Shown in pieces: positions 36,753-44,605 of a stretch of DNA of 64,000 nt. The notes beneath the pieces were generated by a model. That model was given only the letters and a program-made list of their open reading frames with translations, was not told the DNA's origin and made no database searches. The stretch spans positions 124,001-188,000 of the forward strand of contig NZ_ML133692.1 in NCBI RefSeq assembly GCF_003985155.1. The letters run 5' to 3'. Source of the stretch: Rhizobium vallis. Lineage in GTDB: Bacteria > Pseudomonadota > Alphaproteobacteria > Rhizobiales > Rhizobiaceae. A program made the translations under genes and the position numbers. The stretch's first letter is position 1, and every line of letters starts with the position of its first letter.

Positions 36753-38270
36753 ATGAGCACATTCGAATTCCTATGGCAGGGTATCCTGGTTGCGATGCAG
36801 CCGATGAACCTGGTTTATGCGCTGGTCGGCGTCACTCTCGGCACCGCCGTCGGCGTGCTGCCCGGCATCGGCCCGGCGCTCACCGTGGCGCTGCTGCTGC
36901 CGGCCACCTACAAGCTTGATCCGGGCGGTTCGCTGATCATGTTCGCCGGCATCTATTACGGCGGCATGTATGGCGGCTCGACGACCTCGATCCTGCTCAA
37001 CACGCCGGGCGAAAGCGCCTCGATCGTCACCGCGCTCGAGGGCAACAAGATGGCGCGGGCCGGGCGCGGCGGACCGGCGCTGGCAACGGCGGCGATCGGC
37101 TCCTTCGTCGCCGGCCTCATCGCCACGCTCGGGCTCGCCTTCATCGCGCCCTATATCGTCAAGCTGGCGCTGGTCTTCGGACCGCGCGAATATTTCGCGC
37201 TGATGGTGCTCGCCTTCGTCACCGTCTCGTCGGCCTTCGGTGATTCGGCGCTCAGAGGTCTGAGCTCGCTGTTCATCGGTTTCGCGCTCGCCATGGTCGG
37301 CATCGACCAGCAGACGGGACAGGCGCGGCTTTCCTTCGGCATCCCAGACCTGCTCGACGGCGTCGAGGTGACGACGCTTGCCGTGGCGATGTTTGCGATC
37401 GGCGAAACGCTCTACATCGCCGCGCAGGGCAACCGGATCGCGGAGAAGATTGAGGCGGTCAAGGGTTCGCTCTGGATGAATGCTGAGGACTGGTCGCGCT
37501 CGTGGAAGCCCTGGCTGCGCGGCACACTGATCGGTTTCCCGATCGGCGCGATGCCGGCGGGCGGCGCTGAAATCGGCACCTTCCTGTCCTATTCGACCGA
37601 AAAGCGGCTGGCGAAGAACCCGGAAGAATTCGGCCATGGCGCGATCGAAGGCGTGGCCGGTCCCGAAGCGGCCAACAACGCCTCGGCCGCCGGTACGCTG
37701 GTGCCGCTTCTGACGCTCGGCCTGCCGACGACGGCGACGGCGGCGATCATGCTCGCCGGCTTCCAGCAATACGGGCTGCAGCCGGGGCCGCTGCTGTTTG
37801 CCACCAATCCGCAGCTCGTCTGGGGCCTGATCGCCAGCCTGCTCATCGCCAACGCGATGCTCCTGGTCCTGAACCTGCCGATGATCGGGCTCTGGGTGCG
37901 GCTACTGACCATTCCGAAGCCGTGGCTCTATGCCGGCATCCTGCTGTTTGCGACGCTCGGCACGATCGGCGCCAATCCGTCGGTGTTCGAGCTCGGCATG
38001 CTGCTCGCCTTCGGCCTGCTCGGCTATGTGATGCGGCTTTTCGGCTATCCGATCGCGCCTGCCGTCGTCGGCCTGATCCTCGGGCCGCTCGCCGAACAGC
38101 AGCTGCGCCGGGCGTTGGCGATCAGCCAGGGCGACGTCACGACGCTGGTGATGTCGCCGATCGCGGCGGGCCTGCTTATCGTCGCGGCTGCCGCTTTCCT
38201 CATTCCGCTGATCCTGCGACTTCGCGGCCGGGGCCAGGTGCTGTCGCAGCTCGCGGCAAACGAAGACTAA
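36753..38270 (+). CDS. tctA: Tripartite tricarboxylate transporter large permease
   Basis: TctA is the 505-residue permease with about 12 membrane helices. Family signatures are clear: GVLPGIGPALTVALLLP, YGGMYGGSTTSILLNTPGE and GLPTTATAAIMLAGF. It lies 88 bases after tctB; that gap shows no clear feature. A terminator follows at 38299-38338, closing the tctCBA operon. Confidence 0.95.
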   Translation: MSTFEFLWQGILVAMQPMNLVYALVGVTLGTAVGVLPGIGPALTVALLLPATYKLDPGGSLIMFAGIYYGGMYGGSTTSILLNTPGESASIVTALEGNKMARAGRGGPALATAAIGSFVAGLIATLGLAFIAPYIVKLALVFGPREYFALMVLAFVTVSSAFGDSALRGLSSLFIGFALAMVGIDQQTGQARLSFGIPDLLDGVEVTTLAVAMFAIGETLYIAAQGNRIAEKIEAVKGSLWMNAEDWSRSWKPWLRGTLIGFPIGAMPAGGAEIGTFLSYSTEKRLAKNPEEFGHGAIEGVAGPEAANNASAAGTLVPLLTLGLPTTATAAIMLAGFQQYGLQPGPLLFATNPQLVWGLIASLLIANAMLLVLNLPMIGLWVRLLTIPKPWLYAGILLFATLGTIGANPSVFELGMLLAFGLLGYVMRLFGYPIAPAVVGLILGPLAEQQLRRALAISQGDVTTLVMSPIAAGLLIVAAAAFLIPLILRLRGRGQVLSQLAANED

Positions 38271-38298
38271 AACAAGAAGACGAGCCCACCCCTCCCTG

Positions 38299-38338
38299 GA
38301 GGCCGGCCATGGCAACATGGGTCGGCCTCTTCTTTTTT
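38299..38338 (+). terminator. Rho-independent terminator after tctA
   Basis: Arms GAGGCCG (38299-38305) and CGGCCTC (38323-38329) with a long loop, followed by TTCTTTTTT. Confidence 0.75.
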
Positions 38339-38426
38339 GCATGGCTGAGGTGATTTTACAGGCGTTGTCGAGATATCCCGGCGTTCCCACCTATGAGGGG
38401 TCAATCATAGAGCGAAAGAAAAGACG

Positions 38427-38597
38427 ATGTCCGCTATCCGCAGTGCAATCCACACTGGTTTTCTTGGCCGCGCATTCGCCGCGCTCGGCGCCGCAAATGC
38501 CGTCAGCGCCGCTGTCGAAGCCGGCCGCCGTCCGCGCGCCCGCGACCTCAGGGAACTCGGCATCGACCCGGTCTCCTTCGGCCAGGTCATCCGTTAA
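38427..38597 (+). CDS. Small DUF1127-like protein, 56 residues
   Basis: An open frame from ATG 38427 to TAA 38595-38597 encodes 56 residues. The N-terminal half is alanine-rich and helical (GFLGRAFAALGAANAVSAA), and the C-terminal part, RARDLRELGIDPVSFGQVIR, resembles the Arg-rich end of DUF1127 proteins. Rhizobia carry many such small proteins; some bind RNA or affect phosphate and carbon metabolism. The ribosome binding site is weak (GAAAGAAAAG). It is enclosed by terminators at 38299-38338 and 38624-38657, so it is probably a stand-alone gene. Confidence 0.7.
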   Translation: MSAIRSAIHTGFLGRAFAALGAANAVSAAVEAGRRPRARDLRELGIDPVSFGQVIR

Positions 38598-38623
38598 AAC
38601 CTACAAGCATGCATGAATGAAAC

Positions 38624-38657
38624 AGCCCGCAACCGGATGGTCGCGGGCTTTATTTTT
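38624..38657 (+). terminator. Rho-independent terminator after the 56-residue gene
   Basis: Arms AGCCCGC (38624-38630) and GCGGGCT (38643-38649) are followed by TTATTTTTG. Confidence 0.85.
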
Positions 38658-38663
38658 GTCTGA

Positions 38664-38698
38664 ATGCAGGCCGCAACGCCGGGCGCTGCGGCCTGCAT
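38664..38698 (-). terminator. Hairpin at the end of the DUF475 gene
   Basis: A perfect 12-bp stem with arms ATGCAGGCCGCA (38664-38675) and TGCGGCCTGCAT (38687-38698) lies just after the DUF475 stop on the minus strand. The downstream minus-strand sequence is only moderately T-rich, so efficiency is uncertain. Confidence 0.6.
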
Positions 38699-38700
38699 CG

Positions 38701-39792
38701 TCAGGCGTGAAGCTTTTCCCGCTGGGTCTCCTGATCGTCAACCCGCTCACGCTTGTTGTGGCGGATGGACGACCAGAGGGACAGGCCGATCAAGGCCGCG
38801 CCGCCGAGGCCGGTGATCACCTCGGGGATATGCACCAGGGTCTGCGCATACATGATCACCGAGAGGATGAGGATCGCGTAGAAGGCGCCGTGTTCGAGAT
38901 AGCGGTATTCGGCAAGCGTTCCCTTCTCCACCAGCATGATCGTCATCGAGCGCACATACATGGCGCCGATGCCGAGGCCGATCGCGATGACAAAGAGGTT
39001 CTGCGTCAGCGCAAAGGCGCCGATGACGCCGTCGAAGGAGAAGCTGGCATCGAGCACCTCCAGATAGATGAAGGCGCCGAGACCACCCTTGGCGGCAGCG
39101 CTCATCGTCTGCTGCGAGGCATCGAGCAACCCGCCGACCACCTCGACCGCGAGGAAGGTGAGCAGGCCGTAGATGGCGCAATGGACGAAGACAGTGGCTT
39201 CTTCGCCGCCGATCAGCCAGGAGAAAACAAGCATCAGCGCCAGCACGAAGGCGATCTCGATGCCCTTGATGGTGGCCGAACGCGCCATCACCCTTTCCAG
39301 GCCTGGAAGCCAGTGGATTTCCTTCTTGTGGTCGAAGAAGTAGTTGAGGCCGACCATCATCAGGAAGGTGCCGCCGAATGCCGCGATCGGCAGATGGGCA
39401 TCATTCATGATGCGGGCATATTCATCCGGTTCGCGGGCAGCCAGCACCAGCGCATCCCAGGGGCCGATCTGCGCCGCGATCGCGACGATCGCCAGCGGAA
39501 AGACGATGCGCATGCCGAAGACGGCGATGACGATGCCCCAGGTGAGGAAGCGTTTCTGCCAGACCGGCGTCATCTCCTTCAACTTGTTGGCATTAACGAT
39601 CGCATTATCGAAGGAGAGCGAGATCTCCAGCACCGCAAGCACTGTGCAGATGAAGAAGACGGTCGCCATGCCGCCGATCGTGCCCGTCGTCTGCCAACCG
39701 AGCACGGCGCCGAGAATGAGGCCAAGGACGGTGACAATGAAGGCCCAGTGGAAATAGCTGAGCGAGGATTTATGGGTGGCTGACTGGTTCAT
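38701..39792 (-). CDS. DUF475 family (TerC-like) integral membrane protein
   Basis: The 363-residue protein has about nine membrane helices and the TerC-superfamily acidic motif ISLSFDNAIVNANKL near residue 50, repeated in the second half as EVLDASFSFDGVIGAF. TerC-like proteins are linked to tellurite resistance and to manganese export during protein secretion; DUF475 itself is uncharacterised. The ATG at 39792 follows GAGGTG; the frame is open 69 bases further but has no good site there. I looked for a yybP-ykoY manganese riboswitch upstream and saw none. Confidence 0.88.
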   Translation of the reverse strand: MNQSATHKSSLSYFHWAFIVTVLGLILGAVLGWQTTGTIGGMATVFFICTVLAVLEISLSFDNAIVNANKLKEMTPVWQKRFLTWGIVIAVFGMRIVFPLAIVAIAAQIGPWDALVLAAREPDEYARIMNDAHLPIAAFGGTFLMMVGLNYFFDHKKEIHWLPGLERVMARSATIKGIEIAFVLALMLVFSWLIGGEEATVFVHCAIYGLLTFLAVEVVGGLLDASQQTMSAAAKGGLGAFIYLEVLDASFSFDGVIGAFALTQNLFVIAIGLGIGAMYVRSMTIMLVEKGTLAEYRYLEHGAFYAILILSVIMYAQTLVHIPEVITGLGGAALIGLSLWSSIRHNKRERVDDQETQREKLHA

Positions 39793-40147
39793 GGCCGCAC
39801 CTCGCGGCCGCAAACCTTGTTGGAGAGGGTGAGCATATTGGGGAAACGCGACATGCCACAACGGGCATGCGGGTCAGGCATGGGGAGCTTTATCATCGAT
39901 GAAAAATCCGCCGGCTAAGCTGCAGGCGGTACCGACATCACGAGAGCGCCGTAAAAACTCTCGCCAGAGGGGCCCGGCACCAAACTTCCCCGTCAGCCGA
40001 TGTCTGGAAGGCGGGCGGGTAGCTGTTAGGTAATGAACTTCCCCGGCCAGTCAAGGCCGGTCGTCACATGCGATTTGCGATTTTCTCCGGAACCATCCTG
40101 GTGCTCACCCGTTAGGGTCAGTTGAGCTGAATAAAAGGAGGCCGATG
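39793..40147. other. Divergent intergenic region between DUF475 gene and a small gene
   Basis: 355 bases without a supported gene. Several short GC-rich inverted repeats are present (for example CCGGCC-AGTCAA-GGCCGG at 40042-40059), but no known riboswitch or operator was recognised. Confidence 0.45.
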
Positions 40148-40363
40148 ATGCACACTTCGACCCATCTTCCCGACAAACGCACCGAGGCGTCCGACCGCAT
40201 GAAGCGGGCAAGACCGAACCGGATGCAGAAGGCGCAGGTGCTGCCGCCGCACCATGTCGACCTGACGCTCACGCCGGGCGTCTACCATGACATTCATGTG
40301 CCGGCCCATGTCACCGGCGCGGATCTTTCCAAGGGCGGCCCCGACATCAAGGGCAAGAAATAA
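40148..40363 (+). CDS. Small basic protein of unknown function, 71 residues
   Basis: From ATG 40148, six bases after a perfect AAGGAGG (40135-40141), the frame encodes 71 residues rich in His, Lys and Pro (ASDRMKRARPNRMQKAQVLP, HHVDLTLTPGVYHDIHVPAH). An ATG three bases earlier is too close to that site. No known domain. The strong ribosome binding site argues that it is real. It is 42 bases ahead of another tiny gene, probably in the same transcript. Confidence 0.65.
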   Translation: MHTSTHLPDKRTEASDRMKRARPNRMQKAQVLPPHHVDLTLTPGVYHDIHVPAHVTGADLSKGGPDIKGKK

Positions 40364-40405
40364 CGGCTTTCGCACGTCTCCAATTTTGCAACAGGTGAGA
40401 AACAT

Positions 40406-40573
40406 ATGACCGTGAATTTTGTGCCCCGCGACATCTTCATCCGGCACGAGAACGAATGGAAGGCCGTCCGTGAGGCGGCGGACGAACGCATCGATATCGG
40501 CAAGCGTCCGAAGCCGCCTGCTTCGTCCATCGGTTGCCCGGCACCGGTCGGGGATACCGCATACCCTGAATGA
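40406..40573 (+). CDS. Small protein of unknown function, 55 residues
   Basis: From ATG 40406 to TGA at 40571-40573 the frame encodes 55 residues beginning MTVNFVPRDIFIRHENEWKA. It contains a single Cys (SSIGCPAPVG). AGGTGAG lies 8 bases before the ATG. It follows the 71-residue gene and is followed by a clear terminator, which supports a two-gene unit. No family recognised. Confidence 0.6.
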   Translation: MTVNFVPRDIFIRHENEWKAVREAADERIDIGKRPKPPASSIGCPAPVGDTAYPE

Positions 40574-40595
40574 GCACAGGCAGTCGACGATATGG

Positions 40596-40627
40596 ACGCC
40601 CGGCATGATGCCGGGCGTTTTGCTTTT
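40596..40627 (+). terminator. Rho-independent terminator after the two small genes
   Basis: Arms ACGCCCGGCAT (40596-40606) and ATGCCGGGCGT (40608-40618) form an 11-bp stem followed by TTTTGCTTTT. Confidence 0.88.
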
Positions 40628-40729
40628 CTATCGAGGTTCGTTCCGATCGCCCATCAAAGATGATGGGCCATGCCAACCTTTCGGAAAGGATTGGGCGGCG
40701 ATAATCCCGGCCTCACGGGAATCGGACAG

Positions 40730-41449
40730 ATGGCCAAAACAGCGACACGAAGCCGCCGCAAGGCGCCGGCGAGAGGGAAGAGCAAAGCGCGCAGCGGCAG
40801 CGGGCTGCTGCCCTGGATGGTGATCGGCGTAGCTGCGATCGCCGGCATCGCCGCCTCGGACAATTGGAAGAGCATTAAGCCGATGCTTGGCCGGCAACCG
40901 GCTGCGGTGATACGGGAAATGACGGAGGAGAAGCCTGCCGTCAGGAAGGATGTGCCGCCGAAGCAGGTGGCGCTCGCCGCGCCAGTGCCGAAAGCCGCGC
41001 CGGCGACGCCTGGGCCGTTGCCGCCGGCAGCCATTCCCACGCCGACCGTCCAGCCGGTCAAGGCGACACCGTCTCTTTCCTCTCCGGCCGCCACGGAGAC
41101 CGGGACGGCCGCTTTCGGCTATTGCGGGCAGGGCGCGCATATCAACTGCGTCGGTGACGGCGGCGTCTTCTGGTACAAGGGCGAAAAGATCGTGATCGCC
41201 GACATGGCAAGCCCGATCGTCGACCGGGCGCGTTGCGATGACGAGCGCAGGGTCGCCTTTGCCGGCAAGGCGCGTCTTCTGGCGCTCCTGAACGCCGGCC
41301 CCTTCACCATGAATGCCGCGGGCAAGGCCGATCCCTCCGGCGCGCCACGCGTCGTCTCGCGCGAGGGGCGCTCCTTCGGCGTGCAGATGATCAACGAGGG
41401 CCTGGCTCGCAAGCCGGGGGCTGCAAGCGGCGCATGGTGCGCCGCCTGA
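40730..41449 (+). CDS. Membrane-anchored SNase-fold protein, probably catalytically degenerate
   Basis: The 239-residue protein (from ATG 40730; ATG 40670 would add 20 residues) has a basic N-terminus, one membrane helix (about 27-43), a Pro/Ala-rich linker (68-125) and a C-terminal domain (130-239) shaped like a thermonuclease (SNase) fold: VFWYKGEKIVIADMASP, ALLNAGPFTM and EGRSFGVQMINEGLAR, with Cys132, 140, 169 and 237. The active-site DGDT loop reads GDGG and the usual first Arg and Glu are not where expected. It may bind rather than cut nucleic acid in the periplasm. Convergent with the next gene, 10 bases between stops. Confidence 0.75.
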   Translation: MAKTATRSRRKAPARGKSKARSGSGLLPWMVIGVAAIAGIAASDNWKSIKPMLGRQPAAVIREMTEEKPAVRKDVPPKQVALAAPVPKAAPATPGPLPPAAIPTPTVQPVKATPSLSSPAATETGTAAFGYCGQGAHINCVGDGGVFWYKGEKIVIADMASPIVDRARCDDERRVAFAGKARLLALLNAGPFTMNAAGKADPSGAPRVVSREGRSFGVQMINEGLARKPGAASGAWCAA

Positions 41450-41459
41450 CGAGGCTGGG

Positions 41460-41951
41460 CTATTTGTCTTTCTTCACCAGCTTGCCACCGGTGCGGAAGC
41501 TGCCGGCGAAGGAGGAATCCTTGCTTTCGGCGGTGCATTCGATGGCTATTGGCTTGCCGGCATAGGGATTGCCGAAGGTGCAGAAGCCGGCGACCTTGAC
41601 CTGGCCAGTCATCTTGTTGCCGACACCCGTGGTGACGAGGCTGAGCGGCAGCCGGGCATTGCCGTTGGAGGCGGGCTTGATGCCGCTGCCGTCGCCCTGG
41701 AAGCCGAGCGCCTTGCCGTCCGAGGTGAAGATGAAGGTTACCGAGCCATTGGCGAGTGTGACGCTGGCAAGCTCGTCCTTGCAGCCCTTGGTGGCGTCGA
41801 ACTTGGCGACGACGAGCTTGGCGCATTTGCCGGAAAGCGTGATGACGCCTGGCGCGCCGGGAAATGTCTCGGGGGCAGGCGCCGACGCGGCAAAGGCCGG
41901 CAAGGCGAGGGCGGAAAAAATTGCGGCGGCAGCAAGCGCGGATAACTTCAT
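41460..41951 (-). CDS. Secreted protein of unknown function
   Basis: From ATG 41951 the product is 163 residues with a signal peptide ending ALPAFA before ASAPAPETF. The mature part has four cysteines (GKCAKL, KGCKDEL, GFCTFG, IECTAE), suggesting two disulfides, and is probably a small beta-rich periplasmic protein. An upstream in-frame start at 41969 would spoil the signal peptide. No family recognised. Confidence 0.75.
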   Translation of the reverse strand: MKLSALAAAAIFSALALPAFAASAPAPETFPGAPGVITLSGKCAKLVVAKFDATKGCKDELASVTLANGSVTFIFTSDGKALGFQGDGSGIKPASNGNARLPLSLVTTGVGNKMTGQVKVAGFCTFGNPYAGKPIAIECTAESKDSSFAGSFRTGGKLVKKDK

Positions 41952-42405
41952 TTCGATCTCAAACCCCATGTCCTGGCGAGGCGAATCGCTACCTCGCCCT
42001 CAGTTCGCCATGGCACGGTTCTGTGTCCGAATTTGGTTTCGTGTTTCGTGAAGCGCAAAGATTTCGTCAGCGGCCGCGCTGGCTCGCCGACCTGCGATAG
42101 ATGAGCGAAAAGTTGGTTGAGCTTGTTGGTTGCGAGGCCTGACATCGACGACGACGAACCGATGTGCATGACAATGGCAGGCGCTCATTGAGCGCCCGCC
42201 GTCTCGGATGCACTTCTGGTCAAGGCGAATGGGCCCAGGCAGGGAAGTCCGGACCCATCCTTTCCCGATCGGACGTCAGTCAGATCAGGAATTGGTCGCT
42301 GCCGGCCTACAGCGCCGCGCGTCTTGTCAGACGCGCAAAGGACGCTGTAGCACTTTGAATTGCTGCATAATTCAAGGAATTATGCAGTGGCCGGCAGCCT
42401 TTTCA
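41952..42405. other. 454-bp intergenic region downstream of the porin
   Basis: No supported gene. The region contains a short perfect palindrome with arms GGCGCTCA and TTGAGCGCC (42180-42196) and, next to the porin stop, a two-hairpin Rhizobium repeat (42307-42387). Confidence 0.5.
42307..42387. repeat. Two-hairpin Rhizobium intergenic repeat downstream of the porin
   Basis: The first hairpin has outer arms CTACAGCG (42307-42314) and CGCTGTAG (42343-42350) and inner arms GCGCGTCT (42317-42324) and AGACGCGC (42329-42336). The second has arms CTGCATAATTC (42363-42373) and GAATTATGCAG (42377-42387). I recall this combination as a frequent dispersed palindrome in R. etli and R. leguminosarum. 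It begins 18 bases after the porin stop on the porin strand and may shape its mRNA 3-prime end. Confidence 0.65.
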
Positions 42406-43449
42406 TCAGAATGCGCGCTGCAGGCGGAAGTAGCCCGAGGTCACGTCATCGGCATTGTCCGCATCGAGGTACTGAACCGAGACCTTTGCGGAGAGGTTTT
42501 CGACGATCTGGTAGTCGATCGTTACACCGGCCTTCCAGGCGTTGACGTCGTCATTGAACTTGCCAGCGGTGACACCGTAGTTGTCGTAGTACTGAACAGC
42601 CGGAGTGATCTTCAGCTTGTCAGTCGCCTTGATGGCGTATTCAGCAGCGATCGCCCATTCAGCCTTGTTGTAATAGGCGTTCGGGTTGCTTGCGTAGACA
42701 GCTGCGAGGCCGAGCGTGCCCGGACCGACGGCAACCGTACCCATAGCGCGGACGGCGCCTTCTTCGTTGTCGGTGTCGTAACCAGCAGTGATCTGGTAGC
42801 TGAAGATACCAGCCTTGCCGCCGAGACCAACGGCAACGCCCCAGTTGTTGGCGGTTTCGCCATTGTAGAACGGGCTGTCTTCCAGCTCGTCAACGCTGAT
42901 GCCAGCGTAGAAGGCGTCGGTTTCGTACTGATAACGGATGGAGTTATGCAGCGTGACCGGAGAGCCAATGTCGTCGGTTTCGCCGGAGAGGCCGTCGTCC
43001 CACCAGCTGTAGAACAGACCAGCGCGGAAGCCGGCGATGTCGAGGTAAGCGGAGTCCAGCTGGGCCTTCTGGGCCGAAGCGTTGTCAGCATTGAACTGCA
43101 TGACGATAACGCCGGTCAGCGGACCGTATTCGGTGTCGCTCTTGGCCGTGAACTGAACCTGACCGCGCGTACGGGCATCCCAGTCCGAATCGTTGGCGAC
43201 AGAACCGCCGCCGCCGGCGCCGATCGAGCTGGCGTGCGGAGCAACGTCAACCTGGAAACGAACGTAGCCGTTGATCTTGAGGCAGGTTTCGGTGCCGGGG
43301 ATGTAGAAGTAGCCGGTGCCGTAAGCGTCGCAGACGCGAACATATTCAACCGGTTCCGGTTCGGCAGCAACGATAGCGTCAGCAGCCTGAGCGCCGGATA
43401 CTGCAGCAAGTGCAGCAGCGGAGCCGAGAAGAAGGCTCTTGATGTTCAT
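42406..43449 (-). CDS. Outer membrane porin, RopA/Omp2b type
   Basis: The 347-residue protein has a signal peptide (MNIKSLLLGSAAALAAVSG, cleavage after AQA) and the alphaproteobacterial Porin_2 pattern: VRVCDAYGTGYFYIPGTETC, then LKINGYVRFQVDVA near residue 60. The C-terminus ends in Phe (GYFRLQRAF), as needed for Bam recognition. It forms a trimeric general diffusion channel. CTGGAGG lies 8 bases before the ATG. Codon choice is narrower than in neighbouring genes (AAC, AAG, GTT and similar), fitting high expression. Rhizobia carry several ropA paralogues, so I give no symbol. Confidence 0.93.
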   Translation of the reverse strand: MNIKSLLLGSAAALAAVSGAQAADAIVAAEPEPVEYVRVCDAYGTGYFYIPGTETCLKINGYVRFQVDVAPHASSIGAGGGGSVANDSDWDARTRGQVQFTAKSDTEYGPLTGVIVMQFNADNASAQKAQLDSAYLDIAGFRAGLFYSWWDDGLSGETDDIGSPVTLHNSIRYQYETDAFYAGISVDELEDSPFYNGETANNWGVAVGLGGKAGIFSYQITAGYDTDNEEGAVRAMGTVAVGPGTLGLAAVYASNPNAYYNKAEWAIAAEYAIKATDKLKITPAVQYYDNYGVTAGKFNDDVNAWKAGVTIDYQIVENLSAKVSVQYLDADNADDVTSGYFRLQRAF

Positions 43450-43905
43450 GGAATAACCTCCAGTTCAGATGCAAGAGGATGAAGACCGTTGCCATTGGCA
43501 GTCCCTACGTATCTTCACCCCGTGTGATTGAAGCGGCACCTTTTTGGCTCGGCGCCTGCCTCGCCGCGGAAGTGACATAGGGGATGCTGCACCGCAACAA
43601 CATATCCGATTGTGACATTGGGCCACACCCTCTATGTTGCTGAAATAACACGCATTTTGTCATAAAGTTGTCATCTGGCCGTCACGAAATCGCAGTTTTG
43701 GATGCCGGGCCAACGAGGGGCTGAATTTGTGTGAAGGTATGCAATTTTTGCTCGCTTAGGCATATGCTGATATGCGAACCCGCCATGGCTGCGATCTGCG
43801 CGGATCGGGGAAGTGCTGACAACTGGCATGATCGCGCAAGCAAATCTGGAAGCGGTGGCCACGCTTTGCTTCCCGGTTGGGCGCCGGACGTGATTTCCTA
43901 TCTTC
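43450..43905. other. 456-bp intergenic region upstream of the porin
   Basis: The region should hold the porin promoter and leader. On the porin strand it has two ATGACA copies spaced 11 bases apart (around 43655-43675) and further TGTCA boxes at about 43570 and 43610, a possible operator array. Open frames here lack support. Confidence 0.45.
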
Positions 43906-44247
43906 TCAGCAGGGATAGATTTGCTTCAGCGATACGAGCAAGACATAGGGATAAACCTGGAATGTTTCCTCACCGACATTTGGGTGGTGTTCCAGATATT
44001 TCTTCACTATCGCGACATAGTCGTTGTTTGAAATGCCTTTCGGCGGCGGGCAATATAGTGGTTGCTTGCCTTGGCCTTCGAGTTCGCTGTTCACAAATGA
44101 AAGCGTCAATCCGGCCGCGCCAATAAGCATGGTGACGATATCCGTTTCCTTGCTCTCCATCAGCGTACGGAACTTCATGTCGTCTTTTGCGGAAACCGGG
44201 CTCCCGCCCAGTCCCAGCAGCAATATCAATCCAATAAGCTTTTTCAT
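43906..44247 (-). CDS. Small secreted Rap1a/Tai-like protein
   Basis: From ATG 44247 the product is 113 residues with a signal peptide (MKKLIGLILLLGLGGSPVSA). The C-terminal part, LYCPPPKGISNNDYVAIVKK then YPYVLLVSLKQIYPC, matches the Rap1a/Tai fold: two cysteines that can pair and a helix carrying a conserved Tyr/His pattern. Founding members are immunity proteins against type VI amidases, but many orphans like this exist with no effector nearby. No toxin gene lies beside it. GGGGGG precedes the ATG at 12 bases, an unusual ribosome binding region. Confidence 0.65.
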   Translation of the reverse strand: MKKLIGLILLLGLGGSPVSAKDDMKFRTLMESKETDIVTMLIGAAGLTLSFVNSELEGQGKQPLYCPPPKGISNNDYVAIVKKYLEHHPNVGEETFQVYPYVLLVSLKQIYPC

Positions 44248-44389
44248 ATGTGCCCCCCAGCTATGGAGACCGAAACAACATCGCAACCGACTGGTCAAGC
44301 CTCGTTCGCGTGAAGTTCACGCGGCTGCCTCACTGTTAGAACGGCTCCGCCGCACGGCTGTGAGGAAGGCTTTCAACCGGGATACCGCC

Positions 44390-44427
44390 AAAACGATAAA
44401 GGCCTTTCGATTTCTCGAAAGGCCTTT
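44390..44427 (-). terminator. Terminator of the tRNA-Val gene
   Basis: Arms AAAGGCCTTTCGA (44398-44410) and TCGAAAGGCCTTT (44415-44427) form a 13-bp stem with a four-base loop. On the minus strand it is followed by a T-rich stretch, 20 bases after the tRNA end. Confidence 0.88.
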
Positions 44428-44446
44428 GCTTTTCAGCGAATTAGGA

Positions 44447-44521
<75 letters not shown>

Positions 44522-44605
44522 ATCCGATGGCGGCGCATAGATCACAAAACCTTTGGAGCCGTCAATAGGCTTTTTTCAGTTTTGTGACGAGCCGCCCGGC
44601 AAGCC

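Noticed and set aside
39793..40147. Possible yybP-ykoY manganese riboswitch upstream of the DUF475 gene
   Set aside because: The conserved paired segments and loop sequences of that riboswitch could not be found on either strand.
42208..43482. 424-residue plus-strand frame across the porin
   Set aside because: Antisense to a porin with signal peptide and C-terminal Phe; it also crosses the repeat at 42307-42387.
43731..44126. 131-residue plus-strand frame
   Set aside because: Overlaps the Rap1a-like gene on the other strand, which has a clear signal peptide; no ribosome binding site.
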